In this document: in pieces, positions 1 to 12,603 of the stretch
How positions within the stretch are numbered: position 1 is the first letter of the stretch
Layout of the letters: each line of letters opens with the position of its first letter
Origin: Riptortus pedestris
Lineage: Eukaryota; Arthropoda; Insecta; Hemiptera; Alydidae
Length of the DNA: 64,000 nucleotides
Direction of reading: 5' to 3'
Assembly: GCA_019009955.1 (NCBI GenBank)
Contig: CM032228.1
Location: 175,457,501-175,521,500 of the forward strand
Program-made: the position numbers and the translations under genes
Notes under the pieces: model-generated
Told to the model about the DNA's origin: nothing
What the model saw: the letters and a program-made list of their open reading frames with translations, nothing else
Databases searched by the model: none

Positions 1-855
1 AAGAAGAATGAAAAAGTACTAATAACGATTCGGAATTCATATAATTAATACAAAACTGTAAATATTAGGAACGACAAAAAAAAAGGTCTAAGCATGCCCA
101 CTGATATTAATACTAGAACAGATGAGGGTCAGAAATGCAACTTCGACAAATAATAGTATGTAACCAAATAATGGCCACTGTTAGAGACATTATTACAAAA
201 TAATATCCTAATGAAACTGAGAAACAGTAACAAATCCCATGTAAGATAATTCACAGATTTACGACTTCTCATATACAAAGAACAATAAGTTAATGCTATG
301 ACTTTGAAAATTTCTCAAAAGACTTCCTTTGTCTCACCTATCAAAGATTTGTGGTGTCATCAATGTAAAAAATGTTTTCTAATAGCTTTTATCATAATTT
401 TCAAAAAGCATAATACTTTTATTAGCCAGTCTTAGAGTTATCTGAATAAATTCTTCTGTATAAGGCTAACAAAGATATATTGTGCAACAAATTGGCATAA
501 CATGAAAGAATCTATTATTATGTGGACCCTCAATATACAGGGAGGGGGGGGGGTGAAAACATAAAAAAAATGTTGTCTACTGTTAACTATTATAAGCAAC
601 TATTATTTATGTGTTATTCATTATATCACTGCGATAGCAATTGACTATCAAATAATTACTCCAATCAAATATTTCCCGGTTGACTTAATCTCAGAATAAA
701 GAGAGTACATACGATAAAGGGAATCCATGGATCTTTGAATTCGCATCATATAATAAATGTTGTGGGTCATTAAAACTATACAGAACCAACTCGATAACAA
801 CAAATGCTAACCAAAATTGAATAATTCTTATCTATTGAAAATCTCAAGCAATAAG
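1..855. other. no recognisable gene
   Basis: AT-rich sequence with scattered short A and T runs and one G-tract at about 542-553. I see no coding region, RNA gene or repeat family member in it. Confidence 0.6.
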
Positions 856-970
856 AATTTATTTAGTGAAGAACTCCCTTAATAAAATCCTTTGTTCCAC
901 CTTCGCTAGAAAATGTTGGTAACCCGTAGATAATCTGTGGCGTTTAGCCGTAGTAGCCATTTCATTTACT
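856..970 (+). repeat. fragment of tRNA-derived SINE (3' body)
   Basis: This stretch matches the body of the SINE seen at 10861-11085 and 16387-16602, but in the opposite orientation. The shared landmarks are ATTTAGTGA, then AATAAAATCCTT, then a CCAC block, GGTAAC, GTAGATAA and TTAGCC. The tRNA-like head is missing, so it is a truncated, diverged copy. The match was made by eye. Confidence 0.5.
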
Positions 971-2650
971 GATGATATCCTTTGTGTATCTATTATTACT
1001 GTGCATGAGAAATCTGCTTAGTTTACACAGCCCCTACTTAGCAGATTCTCACTTAATCTTTTAAGATTTAGTATTAAAAAAAAAAATATTTATAAAATCG
1101 CATTACTGAATGGCTCTATTCATTATTTTTGGTCCTATAAATACATAAAGAAGTCACTTCTTCCGACTACATATTCTGCAGCTGAAAGGAACCATTTTAT
1201 ATAAGTCGTAACATTGCATTTTTTTACAATCGAATTTGACAAACAGAATATACAATTATTCTGCTGTGCGCAGAATTTCCGTGGGAGAGCACTTTAAATT
1301 TTTAATTTTTTTTTTAATTACAACTCGATTAAAAAAAATTATTTAGTTCGACGAGCACTCTTTATGAGATTAAATTATACTTTTAAAAAAAAGTTGTCTG
1401 CAGAGTTTGAGTCCATATTTATCAAATTATTTAAACTTATTGGTGTTAAATTTTGTAACTTTCTGCTCTGGTAATCAAACTAGTCTACTAGTAGTAACAA
1501 TATTTTATTGGAATTATCCCTGGGTCAATATTCGTTTATAATGGTTTGTTTGTATTGGAACTGGGTTAAAATGTTTAGAATTAACCGTTATTACCAATGT
1601 ATCACGTAAATTAAGCCTCTTTTGACACTCTAGCCTACAGGGTGAAGTTTACACAATGAGTAAGAGGCTGTCTCTGAATTCTTGATAGAATGTAAGCGTT
1701 ATGTAAAAGAGCAACAAATAAAATGGCTAGGGGTGGCGTGTGTATTTGTAGAATGTATTTGTAGGACTAGCCCTCGAGTAGTGGAGGAGAAAAGGTAAAG
1801 TAAGATAAAAATAAAATGGGGTCAAGAAGGGGCCATACAGGAGTCATTGAGGATGTGAAGTGGGCCTGCTCCCTCCAAACCGTAACGAGCCTCAAACCGT
1901 CCCCCTCGATCCTAACTCCTCTGCATTTCCATTTACTAATCATTTCAACTATTTGCGGGAATCAAAAGAAAAAAAATACTAAACGTATAAGCGCATTAAT
2001 TGGCTTTATTAATGTGGCAGAGCGCTTTCCGCACAACATACCAGAGCCACATCGCCCCAGAAGTTTAACTGAATTGCACTAAGATATTTACAATAATACC
2101 AGGTGCATAAGAAAGCTGCGTACAGTGCTCTCTGTATTAGAATGGACATTTATATTTCAACTATATTGGAACTGCTATATTATTTAATAGGGTAAACGGG
2201 GGGGGGGGAGGCTGACGGGAAACTAAAAAATTGAAATTATCTATCATTATTTCATTGACGATTTATACATTTTTTATGGCAGAAAAGAGCTATGGAGTAT
2301 CACTTGATACACATGACATGATAGACATGACTGAAGCGTTAAATGCGTTCTCCTCCGCCTAAAACTATGTTCTTACTTCGTTTGGGGGTATATCAAATAG
2401 GTTTTGTGAACACCCTGAAAGGTAAGTGCCAAATGACTCGAGGAGCTCAGAAACTTGGAATTTCATCAAACTCCCCAATACAAACGCAATAAGCACTAGG
2501 GCTACTCACTGTATCGTCCAAGGTAGAATAAGGCTTACCTATTCCCCTTCCAAAAAAGTCTCTTTCAACGTCTGCTGCGATTCACCAATGCTATTTAACC
2601 AATGAATTGCAGCCGACGTTGAATGTGACCGTGCATCCAATTGAAAAATC
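971..2650. other. no recognisable gene; short HINE-like relic
   Basis: Mostly unremarkable AT-rich DNA. Positions 1007-1050 hold a short piece of the HINE-like family (GAAATCTGCTTAGTTTAC, then a CAGCCCCT block) followed by an inverted CTTAGCAGATT, which together could fold as a hairpin. A G-tract lies at about 2198-2208. An open frame of 88 codons at 1816-2082 shows no family signature and was not called. Confidence 0.5.
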
Positions 2651-2654
2651 TAAA

Positions 2655-3308
2655 AGTCCGTCGCACAGGGGCTGCGTAAACTTAGCAGATTTCCCACGCG
2701 GAGGTTTACAATAGATAAATATACATACAGGTGAATAAATACAAACGGTAATGAGAAATATTTCAGTCAATTTACAATACAGGTTAATAATCTCTACAAC
2801 GGAAAGCGGCTGATATGTAAACAAACAGGCTAAAAAAAACCCACAAACTATTAACGGAATATATCTGAATATAACATATTAATTTTATTAAAAACAATTT
2901 ACTAAAGGTAGTGCTATAACTTGTAATGAATCAAACTCAGTATTATCTCAATCACTTAAATGTTAGAAAAAAGTGGGGGTGTCAAACAATATTTAGTATT
3001 TAGCCTCGTCATGAAGTGGTTCAGCTTGTAACAGCTTATTATTAATATAGCACAAGTATGAGTGGGGATTTACTGAGAACGTAAAACTGAAAAATTCAAA
3101 TATCTCGATTAATACTCATTATACGGAAAATATGTATAGAACAATATTTATAGTAAATTTAATTAGAATAAGATTGGTTTTATAAACATTTTCGATCCAA
3201 TGCATAGTAACGGAGATATTTCGAACTTTCGAATAAAAACTTTTAAATATCGAGTAACGATCGAACAAAAATTGCGACCACTAGAGCGTTAACAGACAAA
3301 TATCCGTA

Positions 3309-3371
<63 letters not shown>

Positions 3372-3491
3372 GGACGGACCTCATTTTCGTCATCTCCTGG
3401 GTAGGATCGATGGACATTTGAAGAAATTTTTCGAAAATCGCGTCATGAGTACGATCACAATAGCTGATTTCCCTAAAGGGAAATTTGCTAA
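2655..3491 (-). repeat. HINE-like element, copy 1
   Basis: The left edge carries the family hairpin end (AGTCCGTC, then GGGGCTGCGTAAAC, then AGCAGATTTCCC). The right edge ends in GATTTCCCTAAAGGGAAAT, then TTGCTA. Between them is a central TG/TA microsatellite (3308-3366) flanked by family landmarks: GCGACCACTAGAGCG to its left and GGACGGACCTCATTTTCGTC to its right. About 300 bases of the left-central part (2820-3120) do not match other copies well. Strand is assigned on the inference that the GC-rich hairpin marks the 3' end of a Helentron-type element. Confidence 0.7.
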
Positions 3492-3689
3492 AACCAAAAA
3501 TGAATACACCGATTCTGGAAAAACTCCGTTAGACTGACGTGAATCGGATGGTTCAAATCAGCTTGAGTCCAAGGCTAATTCCTGGCAGCTTGACCAAGAG
3601 GTAGGCAAACACGAAGGCATGTAATAAGTCACTCACTATCTCACAATTTGCAACGATAATAATATAATTAATAAATATTCCGAGATATG

Positions 3690-3993
3690 GAAATATCTCC
3701 ATTAATAATAAAGAAAGAGAATAAATGTATATAGCAATATTTGTATTACATTTGATTTGCAATGAGATTGATTCTATACAATTTTTCGATCCACCACATA
3801 ATAACAGAGATATTTTGGTATTTTCAAAATTCCTCCTCTAAACCCCTCTCTCTGGAAAGATTTCAGCCATTAACGAACTTGATCTTTAATTTTAAATAAA
3901 ACGTTTAAATTAGGAGTTTGGTAACGATTATTCAAAAATTGTGACCACTAAGAACTGACACAGACAGACAGACACACACACACTCACAGATAT

Positions 3994-4059
<66 letters not shown>

Positions 4060-4158
4060 TAATTAGTTTTGAACATTTTTGTCATATATGGTCCTTTCAA
4101 GAAATTCTTCGAATCAGTACAACCTCAATATCAGACTTCCCTTAACGGAAATCTGCTA
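3690..4158 (-). repeat. HINE-like element, copy 2 (partial)
   Basis: This copy lacks the GC-rich hairpin end. It begins in the family body (AATAAATGTATATAGCAATA, then TTTTTCGATCC) and contains a compound CAGA/CA/TA/GA microsatellite at about 3955-4060. It ends with TTCCCTTAACGGAAATCTGC, a slightly broken version of the family terminal palindrome. Confidence 0.65.
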
Positions 4159-6104
4159 AAAGTAAAAATAAAATTAATAAATTATCTTTTATTCAAGATT
4201 TATTCTTAATTCCATTAGATCCCTAACAAAATTCCTTCCAGACAACTATTTCAAATCCAATAAACATGGGGATCCTCGAATCAGTAAGCTCGCTTCAGGA
4301 GTCAATAATATACACAATGCGAATCCAAATATGAATAACTAAAACTAATTTAGAGAATCATAACAATACTGGTTCAGCATGTTATAATAATTATTAACAC
4401 CCACTTTATGCTACTACGGTTTTCTATAGGAATAGCAAGAGGGGAAAATATATAACCAAGGATAGAATAGAGTACACTGTTGAGACATGTTTCTGAGGAC
4501 TCAGCAATACCAGGAACATGCCACAGGGAATCCTTGGTTCAAATAACATGGTATTAGATTTTATCACCTTTCATTCAAGTTTTGAACCCCAGGTTTAATT
4601 TTTAACTTTTGTTATCGTATACGTCTACTGTATTTATAAATATTCATAGGACCCTAATTTTATTATTTTATATAGCCCCGACATGGCTAAAAAGGTTATG
4701 TTAGCCTGTACATATCCCATCCCCATAATCTATAATATCACTCATCCATGGGTTTTTTTTATGTTAATTCCCTAAAGACGTACTAAACAAGGAAATAACC
4801 AGTGAAATTTACTGGTCTTATATACTCTCACAACAGAATTACGTTTCCTATGGAAAAAGCAATTATATATGTTGAAATAAATTGAATGTGTAGGGAGTAA
4901 ATTATAAAAGAAAAAAAATCGGTTTGCCTTTCACTAACATAATGAAATAATTTCAATTCATATTTTTTTTTTAATTGGGTTTAATTATGTTTAAATTTTG
5001 TACGTGTGTACTTAAAGTTATTTTGTTTGGTGTTGTGAACCAGTTTACTTTAATTATTGATATGAGAATGTTACTTATTTATAGTTTTTTTGAGAGCTCA
5101 AAAGTATTGCCATATATTGTCATTCAAATGCAATCAAAACTTCTACTAGTTTTTATTAATATATTGAACAAGGGCCTGCTAAAAGGTATTAACTACAGCA
5201 TAAATTTATCAACGGTTTCAATTATATCTAGGTATTTTCCAAAAAACAATATATCGTAAAATTATACGTGAAAATGCCCAAGCAATCAGCTTTTCATCTT
5301 CTTAAAACTCTGTTAGACTTAGGAAAACTTTATTAAATGGAACGAAACGGCTTGAAATAATTCCACTAAACTAGGAATTTAATCTGATTAGCAAGAAGGC
5401 TGGTAAAGCTGTAGACAGATAAGTGTAATTAGTGGAGTTAATCTCCAAATGAATAGCTAGGAGCTCATGTTAACTAGTTATTATTAACAAAGCTAGCTTA
5501 TCTCTCTTCGTCTATTTCTCCTACTCAATTCATAGTACAAGGAATAACACGAGAAATAAAAAAAAAAAAAAAAACTTCTAAAGCCATTGTTTATCATGGA
5601 ACTTTTACAGTAAATACATTAAAATATTAATTCAAATAGTGTAATAGAAGTTCGAGATGAAGAAATATTCTGCAGGCGTAACGGATGGAAAATTCAATAC
5701 ATGAATAATTAATAACTAAATATATTTGATTTTTATGAGAAAAAATTTGTTTTCCAACGACGCCTATTATTATTAACGCCAAAGTTATTACTTGCTAGGA
5801 AAAGCTAAAATACTCAATATTTTTATCCAGACACGGTATTCTATTTTTTTACTAATAAGAAGCCCACGTAAGCGGAAAATAAACATTTATGTTGGGCATG
5901 AGATCATTATTGACGCAGTAGCTGACAAGCGAAAATACCAAGATTGGGGGGAGTAACCGATGACCGAATAAAAATACAAATAAATCGTTTGATATATAAA
6001 TTAGATAAAATTTACTTAGAGCTAAAATTGTATATCATTCAACGATTAACAAGATTCATAATATAATATTTTTCAAGTATATTCAAACTAACGCATATAT
6101 TTTT
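4159..6104. other. no recognisable gene
   Basis: AT-rich, unannotated DNA. The 94-codon frame at 4975-5259 is rich in Ile, Leu and Phe, as expected from AT-rich chance sequence, and shows no motif. I see no element ends here. Confidence 0.5.
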
Positions 6105-6181
6105 TAGACAGTTTTGTAACCATCAAACATTGCGACCACTAGAGCGACAACAGACAATTATATGTATTTGTGAGCGTGTTT

Positions 6182-6246
<65 letters not shown>

Positions 6247-6284
6247 CACATATATTTAATTATTTATTTAAGGGAAATCTGCTA
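6105..6284 (-). repeat. HINE-like element, copy 3 (truncated)
   Basis: This short copy keeps the GCGACCACTAGAGCG landmark, the central TA then TG microsatellite (6184-6246) and the terminal GGGAAATCTGCTA. Most of the left half and the segment between the microsatellite and the terminus are missing or unrecognisable. Confidence 0.55.
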
Positions 6285-7152
6285 TGGAACTAACTTACTT
6301 TCCCGAATATTTTAACCAGTTACAATCTCCCTAATTGGTATACTGTGAGCTGTTGTTGCATCTTACCCCAGAAACTATAAATATCAACTTCTAGGTATAG
6401 TTGGTGGCGTTTATCGCAACAAAAGCAAGCAGATTGAAGGGGAAAGTTGTTTAGGGGAATTCATTCAAGTAAATTCATTATTTGGCAAACCTTTGATCTT
6501 AGTCAGGGAGTATCGAAGCGTCAAGCACCTTTTGTAACTTTATTAACAAGTTCTCGTTTTGGCTGCTCTTTGTGGGCAGGCTTCATATTTTCCAGGGCAG
6601 GGGCCAGATTTTGTCAAAGAGCTGGCAGTTTTGAAACATTCCTGATACCATAAGTGTGATAACAGCAAGGTGTTATTTTACACTGTAACAACAATTTTGA
6701 GTGGAGAAATTTGATATTTAATTAAAACTGTGGATTTCTCGTCAGATACAATCAATCATTTCCAGAATATTTAAATATAGTGGAGAAACATTGAACAGTC
6801 ATACAATTAATGTTTTTTCGTATCATAATCTTTTGCCACTACTCTTTGGGGTCTGAAGAGCCTGGGGTCTGAAAGTTCTGAATGCCTCAATGATGTGCTC
6901 AGATTTCTATAAATGTAACAAGGTGTCATAGTCAGGTAAACTAAACTACATCTTACAAAGAAAATTGTACATTAAACTATATCACAAGATGGTGGGTTCA
7001 GTAAAACGATATATTTACATTATACCAGCTATGATACGACAATAAAATAATTTTTTTGATTATGAATTATGTCCATGTAAAAAAATAATTAGCGAGCAAA
7101 ACTACATTAACATCTACCTACAAGGAGGCAATATTTTTAAGTGATCATAAAC
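6285..7152. other. no recognisable gene
   Basis: Unannotated sequence with slightly higher complexity around 6440-6650. A 68-codon frame there has no family signature and no convincing splice context. Nothing else was recognised. Confidence 0.5.
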
Positions 7153-7830
7153 AAAAAGTCCGTCACGCAGGGGCTGCGTAAACTAAGCCGATTTCCCATG
7201 TGAAGTTTTATAATAGAGAAATCTGCATACTGGTAACACAACACCACCGTGAATACAAATACAAGGTAATGTAAGTAAATACAAAGGGTAATGAGAAATC
7301 TTTCAGTTAATTTTAATAAATTCCCAGCTGAAACGGGTTCTGAATTGTAAGAATAATTTATATTTTAATAACTCAAATTTTAGTAGTCCAAGAACTAAAG
7401 AAGGGGGGGGGCGGATGAACAGAACGTATTTGCATAAATCTCACAAAGTAAGGAAGGTAAGGTAAGGTTAGAAACGACAGGGAAGGTTAGAGGAAGCTTC
7501 CACCAGAGCCGAACATACCCCTCCACCACATGTCCCATATACTTCATAAAAATGCAAATATCTCGGTTAATATTCAAGATAGAGAATAAATGTATATAAC
7601 AATATTTATAGTACATTTAATTTGCAATAAGATTGGTCTTACACAATTTTTCGATCCGATGCATAATAACGGAGATATTTCGAATTTTCGAAAATCCTCC
7701 CCTCTAAACCCCCCTCCCCCTGGCCCGATTTCAGCCGTTAAAGAACTTGATCTTTCTTTTTATATAAAACGACTAAATGTCGATTTTGGTAACGATTAAA
7801 CAATAATTGCGACCGCTAGAGCGGTAACAG

Positions 7831-7882
<52 letters not shown>

Positions 7883-8006
7883 TTTTGAACGGACCTCATT
7901 TTCGTCATCTCCTAGGTAGGATCGATGGACATTTGAAGAAAAATTTCGAAAATCGCGTCATGAGTACAACCTCAATAGCTGATTTCCCTTAAGGGAAATC
8001 TGCTAA
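7153..8006 (-). repeat. HINE-like element, copy 4 (full length)
   Basis: This is one of the best complete copies. It starts with AAAAAGTCCGTCACGCAGG, which continues into the 13-base hairpin CGCAGGGGCTGCG and the subterminal motif (here CCGATTTCCC). It then runs through an AATAAATGTATATAACAATA block, a C-rich stretch at about 7708-7724, GCGACCGCTAGAGCGG and a TA microsatellite (7835-7879). After that come the GAACGGACCTCATTTTCGTC and GATCGATGGACATTTGAAG landmarks, and it closes with the perfect 20-base palindrome GATTTCCCTTAAGGGAAATC followed by TGCTAA. No coding capacity is seen, so it is a non-autonomous element. Confidence 0.75.
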
Positions 8007-8047
8007 TATCTTGGCAAGCACGATAAACGATGGAAATAATCATCTAA

Positions 8048-8766
8048 CAACATACAGAAGATTAATGATCTATTTTAATTAACCACTATAAATAAGGGAT
8101 TAATAATCTACCTGAAATAAACATCATGCTATATATATAGAGGATTAATGATTTACCTGAAATAAACATCTTGCTATATATAGAGGATTAATGATGTACC
8201 TGAAATATACATCTTGCTATATATAGAGGATTAATGATGTACCTGAAATAAACATCTTGCTATATATAGAGGATTAATGATGTACCTGAAATAAACATCT
8301 TGCTATATATAGAGGATTAATGATGTACCTGAAATAAACATCTTGCTATATATAGAGGATTAATGATGTACCTGAAATAAACCTCTTGCTATATATAGAG
8401 GATTAATGATGTACCTGAAATAAACATCTTGCTATATATAGAGGATTAATGATGTACCTGAAATAAACATCTTGTAATATATAGAGGATTAATGATCTAC
8501 CTTAAAATAAACATCTCACTTCATACAGGGGATTAATGATCTACAATTAATAAACATCACACTAAATATAGGGGATTAATGATCTCTTTTAAATAAACAT
8601 CTCACTACATATTAGGGGATTAATGATCTATCTTAAATAAACATCTCACTACATATACGGGATTAATGATCTACAATTAATAAATATCACATTAAATATA
8701 GGGGATTAATGATCTAATTTAAATAAACATCTCACTACATATTTGGGTATTAATGATCTACCTTCG
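8048..8766. repeat. 43-bp minisatellite array
   Basis: Roughly 17 tandem copies of a 43-base unit built from GAGGATTAATGATGTACCTG, then AAATAAACATCTTGC and TATATATA. The copies between about 8150 and 8480 are almost identical. Copies at both edges are diverged (GGGGATTAATGATCTAC variants with CTCACTACATA in place of CTTGCTATATA). The unit contains the near-palindrome ATTAAT. It abuts the HINE-like copy ending at 8006. Confidence 0.9.
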
Positions 8767-10410
8767 AATTCGAATTTTGCCTTTCAACTTTACATATGTA
8801 ATAAGCCTGTCACCAACGATGACATTACTATGTTAGTTAATTGTGGTGTTCATATGTAACTGAATAGGTTGCAGTACTGCCAGTAATAAAAAATGTCCTT
8901 CCTTCAAAAACCTGATTAATTATTTTAGCGAATTTACTAAAGACGGAGTGAATAATGTAAATAGAAAGAGTGGAAAAATATAGAATTTTACTAACAACGT
9001 ATCTGGGCATCATGCCACGATAATAATGCTTGATCCTCCCTGGGATCCTTGGGTCCGTGTTTAGTGCTTCATGGTACTGATGATGCAACGTAACATTTAA
9101 ATTTTCAAAAACGAATTTATGTCCCTCTGAAATAAATTATTTGTTTTAAATCAAGCATGCAAAAAGGAGTGTGGCATGAAAATGAGCATTCTGTTATCAT
9201 TATGAAGTAAGACATTAAATAACAACCTATGACATAAAGGGAGACAGGAAATAGGCTAAAGTGAGTGCTTTCACAAGCCACTCACTTTAGCTTGACCTTT
9301 CATTTAATAGACCAATCATAATTTAATATAATCAACTTAAAATCTTGAGGAATTATCTATGTGCATTTATTGATTGAAGTTGTTTTCTTTTTTCATATTT
9401 CACCCCAAAAAGAAATAATACTTAACTCACTCCTATTTTGCTATGTTAAGAGTCCCTACATTTTCAATTCCTGTCATATAAAGCAAAAACCTATTGAGTC
9501 TTTAACACTCTGGTTGATTTGAATAAGAACTAACTGTCACATTGTTATAAAGATATCACAACTCAATTACATTGCGGATATATATTTTTTCTTACGAATT
9601 AAAGACCAAGAAAAATAAAACTTAAAGGATGCACACATCATCATGACTCATATTAATAAATTTTGCTTGTGTGTTTACGTGTATAGGCAGTGGAGTCCAG
9701 TGAAGTCGTCAACTACTACATTGGATGTCAAAAGAAACGTATCTTAATATAATGTCTATGGAAGAGATTATACCAAGATATCCTTGAAATTTGAACATTT
9801 TCTTTTATACTACCTATGGAATTGTATTGTGTGAAATACTATTCATTGGACCAAAATAAATTATTCTTCAAGTAAATATCTATGGAAATACCATTTAGTC
9901 TCTAGAATACTAACAATTCCACAAGTAGGGTCATTGTTTATTTATGGATATATATTCACCCTATAAAATAAATAATATAATTTATGATGGTAATCGAATG
10001 CAAACATAAACTAGTTTTATAAAGTTGCGTCACATAAGATAGGAAAAGTTATGGTAAATTTCTGTCCAGAGTAAATAGAAATGTATACTTCATATGTGGT
10101 GGTTTAAAGAGGATATGCAACACAACCATACTGTAGCCATATACATCAGCTAAGACCGTCATCACAGGCTGATCATCGAGTATATCTTGAGGAACTAATC
10201 CTTCATCAGATACACCTTCTGCATATCAATTTCGAAATACTCACTCTGGACTCGCACATAACAACACAATACTATGCAGCAAATGAGTATCTCAAAATAT
10301 TATATAATAGTGCAAATGAAACATTTTTCTGGATGTCGGAAGTTCCCTTTGTGAATAGCTCACCAATCCGACAATTAGGGTAATGGAGAATATACATATA
10401 TATTTACTTT

Positions 10411-10414
<4 letters not shown>
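8767..10414. other. no recognisable gene; one hairpin
   Basis: No coding region or known element was recognised. A 13-bp perfect stem with an 11-base loop lies at 9255-9291 (GCTAAAGTGAGTG against CACTCACTTTAGC). Confidence 0.5.

Positions 10415-10456
<42 letters not shown>
10415..10456. repeat. TA microsatellite
   Basis: An uninterrupted run of about 20 TA units. No HINE-like landmarks are visible on either side, unlike most TA arrays in this window. Confidence 0.9.
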
Positions 10457-10457
<1 letters not shown>

Positions 10458-10860
10458 CCAATATTTTATATGTATATATTTATTAAGTAAAGATAATTGC
10501 TTATTTGACTCCGAGTTTTACACAATCACCCATATTTATTTTCTTAAAGTTTAGTTTATTCTCTCCCTCTCCAGTGCTATTTTCGAAGTGAAATATAACT
10601 CCAAGCTAAAATTTATTTATAATTGAAGTTTGCAAAATATTTAATACCCAATTAGCCTGAGTTGCAAAAAGTGAACGTTAATAAATAATAAAAAAAATTA
10701 TTTAATTAAATTCATATGAACTTTCAAGTTATTCGGTTATCTACATTGAGGGACAACGAATTTTATCAAATGTATCTTTCATTGTCGGGGACTTGAACTC
10801 ACGCCCAAAAGAATTCCAACGACTTAATACAAACAATATTCAATTTACAAACTATATTCA

Positions 10861-11085
10861 TAAAATTATTTATTAACGTCCATTTTTTGCAACTAAGGCT
10901 AATTGGGAAGGGTTATCTACAGTTACCATCCCCTTTTCTAGTCAGGGTGGGACTAAGGATATTATTTAATGAATTCCGTCACTAAATAAATTCCTCTGCC
11001 CAAGCGGGAATCGAACTTGCCACTCTAGGTTTACCATGTGAGATTAAGGTTAACGCTTTAACTCGCATGGCTAACCCGAGCCCCC
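10861..11085 (-). repeat. tRNA-derived SINE, full-length copy
   Basis: On the minus strand the element begins GGGGGCTCGGGTTAGCC and continues through a tRNA-like head. An A-box-like stretch lies around TTAGCCATGCGAG, and a B box AGTTCGATTCC lies about 70 bases from the start. It then enters a unique body and a tail ending AATAAATAATTTTA. It is flanked by an exact 11-base target-site duplication, AACTATATTCA, at 10850-10860 and 11086-11096, so it was inserted by target-primed reverse transcription. The parent tRNA cannot be named with confidence. Confidence 0.8.
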
Positions 11086-11718
11086 AACTATATTCAAAGC
11101 AACATAGGAAAATTATTAGCGTTACAGATTTATGGAGATATTATTTTACGATGTTGTTTTTAAAGTTTAAATTCGTAATAAATAAAATATCCATTCTGTA
11201 AAATGTACTGAGGAATGTAACCATTCATTGTGAAAAAAAAGTAAGCGTTCTGGAATGAGAATAAAGAATTCGAGCTTGTCTAAGTAAATGATTAATACTT
11301 AATAATTCATTTGTCCAAAATGTACTTGAAAAGTTACTGTAACTTAAATTACTTTGTATAAAAATAATTTTCTAAATTATGCAAAAGGTTTACTAGGTAA
11401 CTTTCTTGTTCCTGCAAACAAAGAAATAAACGAGTTTATGAAGAACAACGTGTAACTAACTATGAAATACCTACTTAGCAACTTCCCCCATGGCGTACTA
11501 AAATTGTTGTCATGAAACTTTTTTCATCAGGTAAGAATAAAGTGACTTTATAGGAATAATGTGGTTAACAATTATTTATGCGGCGATGAAATTTATTACT
11601 CTAGCTCTTGTAACCAAGTTTATTGTAATAAAACTTTGTAAATTAGTATGATAATTTATATTTATTTCTACAGGTCAGATAGAAGAGGGTAAGTGAAAGG
11701 GAAAGGGAGTGCAGAAAA

Positions 11719-11742
11719 AGAAAGATAGATAGATAGAGAGAA

Positions 11743-11783
<41 letters not shown>
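11719..11783. repeat. GA/GATA microsatellite
   Basis: A short GATA stretch leads into a purine run of GA units, with AAAGAGAG interruptions at its left side. Confidence 0.9.
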
Positions 11784-11787
<4 letters not shown>

Positions 11788-12287
11788 GCATAGTATATAT
11801 AGTTTAGCTTCAAAGTTTAATACAACAGAACAATGATGTGAAGGAAGAAAGGACTTTCCAATCATTCCTTGATGCATAGAATAAATATGTTTCCTTATAA
11901 AACAAGTTATGTTGAAAAACTGAAAGAACATATATGTTTGATTAAGTTGTTTATACATATTACTAGTAATCACAATAAACGCAAACCAAACCAATAGTAT
12001 CTTTGGAGATTCTCTTCCATTTGGCTAATAAATGTGTCCCATCTTGTTGGTAAGGAATACAATAGCTCCGTATATTAAAAAGATTACAGTTAGCAGATTG
12101 ATTTTAGTGAAGGAAATGAGGTCCTACTCAACAATTTGTTATTATTAAGTTGTGTATGCTAAATGTAAAGAATAGAGTAAGGGAAAAAGTATAAACTATT
12201 GTTTATAAGAGAAAGTTAAAAAATACATTGAGGGAAGACTTTTGTTCATTCTTATATTCGGTAACTCCCACTTCTGGCATCCTAAAC

Positions 12288-12290
<3 letters not shown>

Positions 12291-12341
<51 letters not shown>
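12291..12341. repeat. compound TA/GA microsatellite
   Basis: A run of TA units passes directly into GA units. The same TA-to-GA transition occurs in HINE-like copy 2 at about 4034, but no other family landmark is present here. Confidence 0.9.
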
Positions 12342-12552
12342 TTTTCATATCTCGAATGCACGTGAAAAATAAGGTATCATGAAGCAATTTATTCTTAACT
12401 TAAATTTCAGATATGGTTTTCAAGGGACTGTTACTGTATGAAATACCTGCAAATATGTTCGATGTAACGTTATCAATAAAGATTAATTTTCTAGAGAGGT
12501 CAATATTTACTTGATCTATACCATACGCAATATTTAAACGATTCATATAACC

Positions 12553-12571
12553 ATATATATATATATATTTA

Positions 12572-12603
<32 letters not shown>
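12553..12603. repeat. interrupted TA microsatellite
   Basis: TA units with one TTTA and one TACA interruption. There are no family landmarks alongside. Confidence 0.85.

Noticed and set aside
1816..2082. 88-codon plus-strand frame
   Set aside because: No domain or signal peptide was seen and no splice evidence; treated as chance.
8048..8766. CRISPR-like array
   Set aside because: The repeats are direct tandem 43-base units without unique spacers, in a eukaryotic context.
11668..11994. 108-codon minus-strand frame with a long Ser/Leu run
   Set aside because: The run is the translation of the GA microsatellite at 11719-11783. The rest has no motif.
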